Made by a program: the position numbers and the translations under genes. The notes below the pieces were generated by a model, which searched no databases, was not told the origin of the DNA, and saw nothing but the letters and a program-made list of their open reading frames with translations. From Epiperipatus broadwayi (Eukaryota > Onychophora > Udeonychophora > Euonychophora > Peripatidae), in contig JAQFVV010012398.1 in NCBI GenBank assembly GCA_028023455.1, positions 10,965,160 to 11,029,159 of the forward strand: a stretch of DNA of 64,000 nt. The letters run 5' to 3'. Positions 50,600-59,879 of this stretch are shown one piece after another (within the stretch, counting starts at the first letter, position 1; each line of letters starts with the position of its first letter).

Positions 50600-51650
50600 A
50601 AAACTATTCTAATACCTGAACAAAAATATATAAACTAAAATTCATCAGTGAATTCAGAGAATAATAACAATTAACTTTATATATCATTAAAAAAAAAGCC
50701 TATTTCAAGAAATGAGACTTACATTTAAGGAGTACAACAACAATTATCTATTTTATTCAAGTCTCTTTTATTTAAAAGAGCAGGCAAAATTTCAAGATAT
50801 TATGATATAGCTGCCAATTTTTATTACAATGAAACATAGGTTCATAATTAATTTTTTTATATAGAAATTAATATTCTACAAATGCAATGCTGTTCTTTAA
50901 AATATATAAATTTAAAATTATCATTTCTTTTTTTTATATACTGTTAAGCTCACACTATATTAACCATAAGTGATTCAATAGACATTATTAGTTGGTAGTA
51001 CCAATCAAATCTCCAGACTATCTTCTGGAAAATTAACTTCAACAAATAACATACGATTGCACATATATTTATAAATTAACTTGATTGTATAATTATGCAA
51101 GTCTGACACTGAATCAACAACCATATCTTTTATTGATCTCAATTATAGCAAATTTATAGGCATAAATAACCCTCAGTGATGAAGTCAATTGCTAGAAACT
51201 AGGCTGGGGATCTGGTTAAAACTACCATCCACTGTTTATTAATTATTGTTCTTAATTCAAATGTTATATGTAAGCAGATAATCATGTGATGCTTTGTTTG
51301 GTAATGAATTCAAAAGATATCAAATGAAGTTTGTCATTTTGTAAAAAATTCTAAGTAAATCAGATTAATATTATCTGAAAGATTTTTAATTATAATTTAC
51401 AAACATTAAATTACATTCATAATTCATTGTGAATTTTCTCTTTTGCTCCTACACATATACTATTGGTGCTGAATAATCTAAGAATATAAGTCATTCAAAA
51501 TGTCATCTATATTTGATCACCAGAAGTGACAGATGAAGTTTCAATCCAGAAAACTTTAACTCTTAAATCTGTGATAATATAGCTAACTTATTTTCTACAC
51601 TTTTTCCAGGATATAAACACAATGAACATTTTATTTTACTAACAAATAAG
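50600..51650. other. Non-coding stretch
   Basis: Nothing recognisable. Confidence 0.5.
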
Positions 51651-51658
51651 TAATACGG

Positions 51659-51764
51659 TGGAAGAAACTATTCTTCACATAAGCGCTAAAACTGAAGTCC
51701 ATTTTGCCATTATTAGGATGGTAAGTGTCAGTTTTCTAGCACATGTGAAGAATAGTTCATTCCA
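51659..51764. repeat. Inverted repeat, 37-bp arms
   Basis: 51659-51695 and 51728-51764 are reverse complements with few mismatches (TGGAAGAAACTATTCTTCAC and its partner). The right arm and following 40 bp recur in direct orientation at about 52385-52475 (GTGAAGAATA...TCCAC, then TATATAA...CACTATATTATTAATTA-like words). The hammerhead palindrome therefore sits between two direct copies. Confidence 0.85.
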
Positions 51765-52040
51765 CAATTTTGCCTATACAGTATATAAATCACTATATTA
51801 TTAATTATTACATATGTACAATTTAAGAAGATTCAATCATAAGTAGTTAAAAATGAGAAACTTTCTATTAAAGTGAATTGTTTTAAACCACTAAACATCA
51901 CATGATCAACATCTCATACTAGCACATAATTGTTGTAACAAAGGCAAAACTCTCCATACAGTAGTGCCACCCTGTGCCAACCAGAGAAATCAATGGATGC
52001 CAGAAGGCTTGTGCATAAAATTCCTATCTAGTGCCTACTC

Positions 52041-52099
52041 ATCCAATATCCCCAGACTAGTTTCTGGCTTGTGGCCATCATCAGTGAGGAGCCTTGGAT
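52041..52099 (-). ncRNA. Type I hammerhead ribozyme (predicted)
   Basis: Hand folding of the 59-nt minus-strand sequence gives every element of a type I hammerhead. Outer stem I is AUCCAA with UUGGAU (6 pairs), with an internal loop GGC/UA. Inner stem I is UCCUCA with UGGGGA (6 pairs, one G-U). The invariant CUGAUGA follows, then stem II UGGC-CACAA-GCCA, the invariant GAAA, and a minimal stem III (AC-UA-GU). The GUC cleavage triplet falls between 52055 and 52054. The family self-cleaves by attack of the 2'-hydroxyl at the triplet. The two-pair stem III is too short to be stable alone, but ACUAGU is self-complementary, so two copies can pair, as known for dimeric hammerheads of Penelope-like elements and retrozymes. 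The 10.1-11.1 pair is U-A rather than the common G-C. Confidence 0.8.
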
Positions 52100-52111
52100 C
52101 TGAGAGCACTG

Positions 52112-52166
52112 CTCCTCACTGGTGATGGTCACAAGCCAGAAACTAGTCTGGGGATATTGGATGAGT
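52112..52166 (+). ncRNA. Damaged hammerhead copy in the right arm
   Basis: The mirror copy keeps inner stem I (TCCTCA with TGGGGA), GAAA and the GTC triplet. It has CTGGTGA in place of CTGATGA, so the invariant A6 is changed to G, and stem II has TGGT. Sequence upstream of the palindrome centre differs, so the outer stem I strand is missing. It is very likely inactive. Confidence 0.65.
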
Positions 52167-52489
52167 AGGCACTAGATAGGGATTTTATGCACAAGCCTTC
52201 TGGCATGGAGAGTTTTGCCTTTGTTAAAGTGAATTGTTGCAAATAATATGCCAATTTAAAATTCAGGCTCATAATAAGTTCAAACCTCAATTTAGACATA
52301 GTTAATAATTGTTGGTTTACTTAAACAAAAAGCTCTAATCACAGGTAGATCACCTATGGTTTTAAAATAATTATTGATTGGAGAGTGCTAGTCAATTTTA
52401 CCGCATATGTGAAGAATAATTCCACCCACAATATTACAGTTATATAAAGTGCTATATTATTAATTAACAAATGAAGTATTTTTTTTTAT

Positions 52490-53120
52490 TACAGTGATTC
52501 AAACTCTCTTGGCTTTTCTTCCTTCAGACAAGAATAAAAATTGGAATTAACAATTTCATGATAATAAACAATGACTTAACTCAAGTAAATTCTAGGCTAA
52601 TTTTGGGGATAGGGGGTGGAAAGAGGGGGGCATTGCTTAATAATAGCAGTATGGCTTATACATATTTGTCAATTATTGCATGGGAAAATGAAACTATTTG
52701 ATTCAGTATAAAACTATTAAATAAAAAAATCAATTAACAAAACCATATCACTTTTTTTAAATTTGGTGACAAAATTTAAAATACATCACATCTCTTACAT
52801 TTACATTACTAATCCTTGAGAATACTAATCATATATATTAATCAAATTGCCCACAGATGAATATAAGAATAATAAGTAAAATTAAAAAAAATCATATATC
52901 AAAAAGTTTAAAAGGCAACTCTATATATATATAAAAGAATTAAATCAGATAAATTATGCTTACCAGATGGGAATGAAAATAATATTTGATTTCATTAGCT
53001 GAATGAAGTCTGATCAAAGCATTAAATTATGTATGATATTACTGTATTACATTGTGATTCAAACTTTTTTGACTTTTCTTTCTTCAAATAAGAATAGAAG
53101 TTGGAATTGATAATTTAATT
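52490..53120. repeat. Duplicated P-Q segment, first unit plus second P module
   Basis: Module P (52490-52560, GATTCAAACTCTCTTGGC...) is repeated at 53050-53120. Module Q (52663-53050, starting TGTCAATTATTGCATGG and ending GATATTACTGTA) is repeated at 53914-54460. The order P-Q-P'-(insert)-Q' indicates an old tandem duplication whose second unit was split by the Penelope-like fragment. No gene is present. Confidence 0.8.
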
Positions 53121-53141
53121 ACAATTTTGTTCTTTTTTTTA

Positions 53142-53304
53142 AACTCTTTTTAATAACTGCAAGTGCTCTTTTGTTCTTTTCTCCAATGTTCATCTAGATT
53201 CACCTATATATCCACTGCCACATTTACATCTCTATTTATATATGATGAAATTTTGATTTAAGAATGAGGTTTTAGATTTTGAATTATTTATTATTTTGTT
53301 TAAT
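53142..53304 (-). pseudogene. Penelope-like GIY-YIG fragment, minus copy
   Basis: Read on the minus strand it gives CKCGSGYIGESR, an in-frame TGA, then TLEKRTKEHLQLLKRV, the first half of a PLE GIY-YIG domain with the cysteine pair before the GYIG motif. It is a near reverse complement of 53333-53499, so the two fragments lie head to head. This family differs from the PLE at 12.2-13.9 kb, which reads CECGRKYIGET at the same place. Confidence 0.78.
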
Positions 53305-53332
53305 GTAATATTGCATTTTATGCACCTCCTGG

Positions 53333-53740
53333 ATTAAACAAAATAACAAATAATTCAAAAATTAAAACCTTTTTCCTAAATCAAAATTGCATCATATATA
53401 AATGGAGACATAAATATGGCAGTGGATATATAGGGGAATCAAGATGTACATTGGAAAAAAAAACAAACTATAGAGCACTTGCAGTTATTTGAAAAAGTTC
53501 AAAAAACTAAACAAAATTGTAATGGATATGATTTTCAACATCAGTTTTTTAATGATCATAATAGATTATGTATATATGGTTTTAAATTGGATTGTAATAA
53601 CGTAAAATTATTACAAATTGAAAGAAACAATAATAAAAGGAAAATAAAGGAAGTTATGTTAATATATAAATGTAAGCATGACTTAATAAACAGAGAGGCA
53701 GCAAACATAAAAACCAATGAATTTTGGGAAGGTTAGACTT
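53333..53740 (+). pseudogene. Penelope-like GIY-YIG C-terminal fragment, plus copy
   Basis: The segment gives KYGSGYIGESRCTLEK and, after a small shift, a frame open from 53479 to 53736 (85 codons) with KVQKTKQNCNGYDFQHQFF, then IERNNNKRKIKEVMLIYK and INREAANIKTNEFWEG before the stop. The Glu in KIKEVMLI is at the expected GIY-YIG catalytic position, matching KFKEAAHM of the other PLE. RT is missing. Together with 53142-53304 it forms an inverted pair with arms of about 165 bp and a spacer of about 28 bp. It interrupts the duplicated P-Q segment. Confidence 0.78.
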
Positions 53741-53913
53741 TGAAAGTGTTAATTGACAAAGACTATGAAGCTAATCGAAAGCACTCCTAGGTGGATAAAA
53801 GTTTTTAAAGTTGTACTTTATATATATTTATGGTACTGTATTTATTAATATTTAATTAAAGATTATGTATATAACTTTGAAGAAATACTGATACCAAATA
53901 TCATTATATATTT

Positions 53914-54460
53914 ATATGTCAATTGTTGCATGGAGAAATGAAACTATTTGATTCAGTGTAAAATTGTTAAATAAAAAAATCAGTTAACAAATTATATCAC
54001 CTTTTTAAATTTGGTGGCAAAATTTAAAATACATTACCACATTGTATTTTTATATTGGACTATTGCCACCATCTAATATGTGTATTGAATGTCTTTAAAA
54101 AAAACTTAACTTTATTTAAATATTCCAAATACATTATGATAGCCCAATATAAAAATACAACTAGAACACCATCATCACAAACCTTCAGGAAAACATTACC
54201 ACATACCTTACATTTACATTACTAATCCTTGAGAATACTACTCATACACATTAATCAAATTATCCACAGATAAATATAAGAACAATAAGTTTAAAAAAAA
54301 TCATATATCACAAAAAGTTTAAAAGACAACTCTATATGTGAAAGAATTAAATCAGATAAATTGTTATGCTTTCCAAATGAGAATGAAAATAACATTTGAT
54401 TTCATTAGCTGAATGAAATTTGATCAAAGCATTAAATTATATACGATATTACTGTACCAT
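53914..54460. repeat. Duplicated segment, second Q module
   Basis: Collinear with 52663-53050: the landmarks GAAACTATTTGATTCAGT, ACTAATCCTTGAGAATACT, AAAAGTTTAAAA and TTTGATTTCATTAGCTGAATG occur in both. It differs by a 151-bp insertion at 54042-54192. Confidence 0.9.
54042..54192. mobile_element. Short Family X insertion with target-site duplication
   Basis: The insert is flanked by ACATTACCACA at 54031-54041 and again at 54193-54203, while the paralogous Q module at about 52785-52800 has an uninterrupted ACATCACATCTC-type site. The insert has a partial hairpin (GTATTTTTATATTGGACTAT with ATAGCCCAATATAAAAATAC) around the TTTATTTAAATATTCCAAATAC core. Its tail, CATCATCACAAACCTTCAGG, is shared with other copies in the window. 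An 11-bp duplication fits retroposition better than most cut-and-paste families. Confidence 0.82.
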
Positions 54461-54469
54461 ATCTCTCAA

Positions 54470-55810
54470 TTCAAACTATATCAAAATATTTAATAAATCA
54501 TAATACATTAATAAGTCATATAATAATACCAAATGATATTAGGTCTAATGTTCTCAAATATCAACTGTATTTACATGCTTTTATTTAACTTAAAAACTCT
54601 GTTTGTTTGTTCATTTCTTTGTTCAGGTTAAATTTTGTAATCAATTTTTAACATATTTCTATAAAATGGATTTCCTTCAATTTTTGTACATGTTGGAAAT
54701 TAATGACAATGCATTATGACAATGACATACTTCAGAATTGTCCAGTCTAATGATATTGGAAAAGAATTTTTAATATGTGAATTCCCTTTCATTCACATAA
54801 ACTGTACATAACTTTTGTGCTTCATTTTAAAATGATAATAGAAATAATTATAAAAAATATTTTATGAATAATGCTTTATATTTAATGTGAACTAAAACAC
54901 CAATACTTAAATTTGAATATGACCAATTACAAATAATATTTGAATACTAAAACATTAAAAATAATACATATTATAACCACAATTTGGATTTTTATATTTA
55001 ACTTGAAATAAAAGTATGTGAAAGGCGGATGCATATCTAAATAGTGGTTAAATTGAAGAAATCAATAATTTTTAACTTTTTAGTGCATAGTAAATAAAAA
55101 CATTTATTACAAAATATAATCTTTAGTATAAAAAAATGATTTAATCTATAGTGAAATGACAATATCATCCATGATTAGAAATGTGTTTTATCATATGTTA
55201 TTAATTAAACAATCTTTCAAAATTGCACTGCCTGTGACTCGGTTATGTAAACAAGCAAATTAAAATAACAGTGCAACAGCCATAAGAATTCCATTAAACT
55301 TTTACAGTCTTTATGGAAATCATTTTCAATATAATCTGACACCCCCCACCCCTCTATTCACATTTTCAATAACAATAATTTAAATAATTTGTGATTAAAA
55401 AAATAATAAACAAATTTTAAAAAAAATATGTAAAATGCACAACTATGCAAATACCTACATGGCAGCAGTCATTCCTTAATCTTATATCCTTTAGGCTGAT
55501 GAAGCAGCCATATTGAATATTTAAAAAATGTTACGCCACAAATTTTATCATTACATAAGTTTGTATTATTTAAAAATGACATAATATGTATTGTTTGAAA
55601 CATAAAACACCAAAGAGTGTAATTAAGCTGAAAAAAATATAGTCATTGATATTCAAAATGATAAAAAAAGAATAAAAGTTAATATTTCTAATAATTATTT
55701 TCATATTATTTCATAAATTCAAAATTATCATGCATACAATTTAAAATTATATTTTTATTAGTTGGTTAATTGGATTCATCACAAAATTTCTAAAAAAAAG
55801 ATATATAATA
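54470..55810. other. Non-coding stretch
   Basis: No gene or repeat was recognised. Confidence 0.5.
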
Positions 55811-55818
55811 ACACTTAC

Positions 55819-55950
55819 CTAATGTAATCCATCACTTAAAAACTTCATAAAGACATTAGTACCTTTCATTTTTCCTAGTAGCCCTTCAAAATGTATTTCC
55901 ATACAAGGGTTTGCAATGAATATGTCATCCCTAATAACATCCCTTATAAC
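55819..55950 (-). other. Open segment next to a splice-donor-like site
   Basis: On the minus strand 43 codons read VIRDVIRDDIFIANPCMEIH, then FEGLLGKMKGTNVFMKFLSD and GLH. TAG and then GTAAGTG follow directly. The composition (charged, with Cys, Pro, Met and Gly) looks more like real protein than the usual Lys/Asn/Ile chance frames here. A donor right after a stop is odd: it may be a terminal coding exon with an intron in the 3' region, a decayed exon, or coincidence. I recognise no family. Confidence 0.25.
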
Positions 55951-56321
55951 AAGTAGTTAATATTGAAACTGTAAGATCTGTATTTGAATCTTACTTTCAC
56001 CTTTTTCTATGGTCTTTCATCCATCAGCTCCATCCTACCTAAATTTAAACTCTACATATTGGAATGGGTGTATAGTGGTATTAGGTATATATATGTAAGC
56101 ATCGGTTGAATGCGCCATGGGTACACACATACTTCAATATCGTATGTAAATGTTGCGTTAAAATAATATGATTTATAAATAATTTTTAAAATTTTTTTTT
56201 ACAGCTATATAGCATTTATTTAATGCTCGTTTTAATTATTTTAGTCAATTTTCTGAAACATTATTTTAAAATAATAAATATGGAAATCTTGTTTAAATTT
56301 ATAATTTTGAAAAAATATATA

Positions 56322-57288
56322 CCTGGGTCTCTTTTTATGCAGAATTATTCAACGCGATTTTGAAGTTACGCGATTCACGTTTCTCCGGAAGTTGAACTCC
56401 GATAATGCGCTATTACTTTAAATAATAAATTTCGCACACTTACGTCACATTGAAAGTAATAGCACATTATTGGAATTCGACTTTCATCTTAGTAATTTCA
56501 ATATTTTCAGTGCTTTATAATAGTAAGATTTTATGCAATAATGAAATTAAAATCATGATTTCCACATTTTATGTATACACACATTAAATTTTACAAGATT
56601 ATAATGTAAATTTGTTCAAACATTGTGCGTGTTAATTTTGAATTTTAAATCACATTCTGTTTTTGCTTTTTAAAAAAGAACGTAATCAATTATTAATCAT
56701 TTAGTGTCCGCAAGTTTATTTTTAAAAGGTGAGTAATAGCAGTGGGCACAATTAAAACTGAAAATTAAAAAATTAAAGACAAAAATAAGAATTTAATTTT
56801 TAGTAGTTAGATTAATTACTAATTACGTTGTCACCAGAAAACCATTAACACAATACGAGAGTGATGTTGGCGCTAGTTGCATTTCCTTTTGTGAAGAATC
56901 TGATTTTTACCAGTTTGCAAACGAACCTGTTTAACGGCAAATAGCGATAATTATTAAAACTTGTATAAAAAAATGTAAATTACTGTAAATTATGCATAAA
57001 AATATATTGTTATGAATAAAATTAAATATTATAGTTAAAAAAAGTTTGTCTTGTAACAATTTTTTTCAAATTTGAAATTTTTTATTAATCATATTTTATT
57101 TCCTTATTTTTTTTTTTTTTCGCGAATTTTAAAGTAATTTTACGTTAGTGCATTGCTTTTACGCGATCTTTGAAAAATCACAGTCCGTATCCATCCTTTT
57201 TCAAGGTAAGTTACGTCTATTTTTGCGCGATTTCGTTTGCGCATGTTTTCTGAGGAACCTATCTATTGCGTAAAATGAGACCCAGGTG
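56322..57288 (-). mobile_element. MITE, 967 bp, copy 2 (inverted relative to 7957)
   Basis: The ends are CCTGGGTCTCTTTTTATGC on the left and the complement of CACCTGGGTCTCATTTTACG on the right, with TA outside (right TA at 57289-57290; the left end seems to have lost its first bases). Reversed, it matches copy 1 at both ends, including AGATAGGTTCCT, AAATCGC, AATAGAC and TAACTTACCTTGAAAAA. An extra internal inverted repeat (about 56393-56420 with 56452-56481, GATAATGCGCTATTACTTT and complement) is not obvious in copy 1. CpG-containing words are better kept here, so this copy may be the younger one. Confidence 0.82.
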
Positions 57289-57299
57289 TATATAAAATC

Positions 57300-59660
57300 T
57301 TATTGTTTTATTTAAAATTTTGCAAAGTCATGTTTAAAATTCTTTCTATTAAAGATAACCGAGGGTTGGTGAAAGACAACAGATTACTTAGAAAATTCCT
57401 AGAAAACTTAATTAGCTTAAAATAATGAATCAAAATAAATTGGATTTTATGTTTTATATATACTAAAAATAACATACAAGAAAGAATTTAACAAAAGAGA
57501 AAATCGTAGTATCCAGATTTAATTAAATGGTATAGAAATTCATTCACTAATGAATTAATTCACCTAAGGGCATGACTATGGACAGATAAGAAATATGGCT
57601 AATATAAAAAGGGCAAATTTTGATTTGATTTTAGTTTTGTTTTTAGAGTTTTCTTACTCATTTTTCTAAAGTTTTAGAGATATTAAAATGTGATTTGATA
57701 AGCTTTGAAATGGCAGAGTAGAAGGTGACAAAGCACTATTCTCCTCCGGAGAATGGTCAACCAACTATCCGAGTCACCATATGTGCCCTCCAGAGAATGA
57801 GAATATTGGGTGAACTACTGCAAATCTGTAAAGAACTAACTATACTACGTGCTGAAAACTGCATTCGCTCTCAAAAAATTTTAAATGATTGAAATCTGAA
57901 TTAGTAAAGGAAAAGATGACTGCTGCTGTAAATAAGGAACGAACAATGTGTGACTGATCCTATCTCTATGTGCACAATCATCTAAACTTTAAAAACAGGC
58001 AATCTGTATCCAAGAACTATAGAGTACTTTTAATCTATTAAAAGCTATAGCTATTTCGAGTAATTCCCTTTTATTAAAGTAATTTTGATGTACATCCTAA
58101 CCTCAGTAAATATTTCTTTATTAGTTAACTTACCTGATTCTTTGTACCATCATCTTGGGTACATGTATTTTATATATATATATATATTAAATTCTTTATT
58201 ACTATAATCGCATGCTTAGATAATTTCCGACCGGACTAATTATATCCTCCTGAGTATAATGTAACTAAAAACTGCCACCATATTTGTGGATTACTAAAGA
58301 CAAGGAAATTATTGTACACCCTTTTCTTTATACTTGATTTGACTTGCTAGCTCAGAAATTATCAAAATTTTGTAATATGCCGATGAATTACATGAAATAC
58401 CTGATGCATATCATTCTAACTGTCAATGTTTAAAGGTATTTATTTTCAATTACTTATCATAATTATTTATGTATAAAAGATACACATTTGTTATTTGCTT
58501 TGTTTTTTTAATCATCAATGCAAGTATATATGGGTAACTGGGTGGAGGACATATTAGTTAGAAAGCGTGATAATGTGTAAACTATTATACCCACTTTTAC
58601 AATTATCCCCTTGATTTTTTTTTAAAATTAGAGTTACCTGTTCAGGCTAAATCAAGTAATATTATTTATTTTGAGAGCATAAAATCAAAAGATTCACTAT
58701 TGAAATGTGGGCATTGGGAAATTGAGTCATTAGAATTTAACACGTAATTTAAAAGTAAATTTGATGATTTTATATTTATGTCATATATGTGTTACTGTTT
58801 AGAGATGTGATAATTTCTCTTAGAGCTATGTGATTTCTCCATGGATAAACACAGGTATTACTACTGTCTTCCTATAGTCTTCCATAAAGTAGACAAAATG
58901 AAATGTTCCCGTGGGCATTTGATTTTCATCACAGTAAGAGAATATTCATGGTGCTGTCCTGTACACCTGATGATGCTTATGTGCCCACCTTCGAATGGGT
59001 TTGTGGCAAATGCCAACCTGTCATTCTAACTTCTCTCAAACATGGCTCTGCAGTTTTAAAGTACTGTAATATAATTCATCGCATTGCATCTCTAATAGTA
59101 CCATCTATTTATATTTTTCTTGGATTATTATACATTACAATAATATGATTCCGTCTTCCACCATCTAACATTTATTAACCATACTTGTACATTCTGAAAC
59201 CTAATGTTTTTACATCAGTTAAATCATTTCTTTAAATTAAATGTATTCATTTATTATTTTAATTTTGAATCAATCTTGGTATGTCCGTGACCATGATCAC
59301 CATTTACCACTTAAAATGTCGCATCAAAAGCTTGGAAATGTAATTCTCATATAAGCATATGATTATAGTATTTGTACTCATTTGTACCCAATGTTCAGGT
59401 AGTTAAATCATTATATATCATAATAATAACTATTATAAAGCTGTAACCATTAATGTTATCAGTAATGCCTAATTAATACCGATACCAAGAATCACTATAT
59501 TCTATGTATCTATCATCCATTAATCTTTACCTATTAATCATACATCTGCCATTATAATGTCTATTTGTTCAACACCCAGTAGTAGTATTATTTCACCTCA
59601 ATAAATGAAATACTAGATATATAAATATTAATGTCATAATCTTCCATTACTCTTGATAGT
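57300..59660. other. Non-coding stretch of somewhat higher GC
   Basis: No gene could be assigned. 58841-59148 contains overlapping open frames on both strands, for example SCTPDDAYVPTFEWVCGKCQ on plus and FATNPFEGGHISIIRCTGQ on minus. The DNA there is less AT-biased, so it might be an old exon or element fragment, but neither reading matches a family I know. Confidence 0.35.
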
Positions 59661-59710
59661 TGATTAACCCTAGAACAAATTAAGAATAGAGACATTTTTA
59701 TCTCCCTTAC

Positions 59711-59863
59711 CTCCGTGCCTAGAAGAAGAGTTTACGAGTGTAGCATCAGATGCATTGTCACGTAGTGAGTGTTGCAGGTGGCTTACTCTATCTGTAATAT
59801 TGCTCTTCATATCTGGCATTTGAATTCTGCAGCATGTTAGCGAGGCATACAAATCTGACCGTT
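59711..59863 (-). other. Possible exon ending at a consensus splice donor
   Basis: The minus strand is open for about 50 codons with LYASLTCCRIQMPDMKSNIT, then DRVSHLQHSLRDNASDATLV and NSSSRHGG. It ends at GGAG-GTAAGGG, a strong 5' splice-site match. Base composition is clearly less AT-rich than the flanks, as in coding DNA of AT-rich genomes. No convincing polypyrimidine acceptor is seen at the other end; TAACGGTCAG is the nearest AG. The segment DMKSNITDRVSHLQHSLR could form an amphipathic helix. I do not recognise the protein. Confidence 0.35.
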
Positions 59864-59879
59864 ACAATATTGATCAATA

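Larger units (their letters stand above)
51936..52226. repeat. Palindromic element carrying hammerhead sequences
   Basis: The outer arms (51936-51957 and 52205-52226, AACAAAGGCAAAACTCTCCAT and complement) and inner arms (51998-52092 and 52111-52205) are near-perfect reverse complements. The left arm has 40 extra bases (51958-51997) missing from the right. The centre is about 18 bp. Each arm carries the hammerhead-like sequence, intact only in the left arm. Low divergence between arms compared with other repeats here suggests a relatively young structure. There is no coding frame. Confidence 0.92.
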
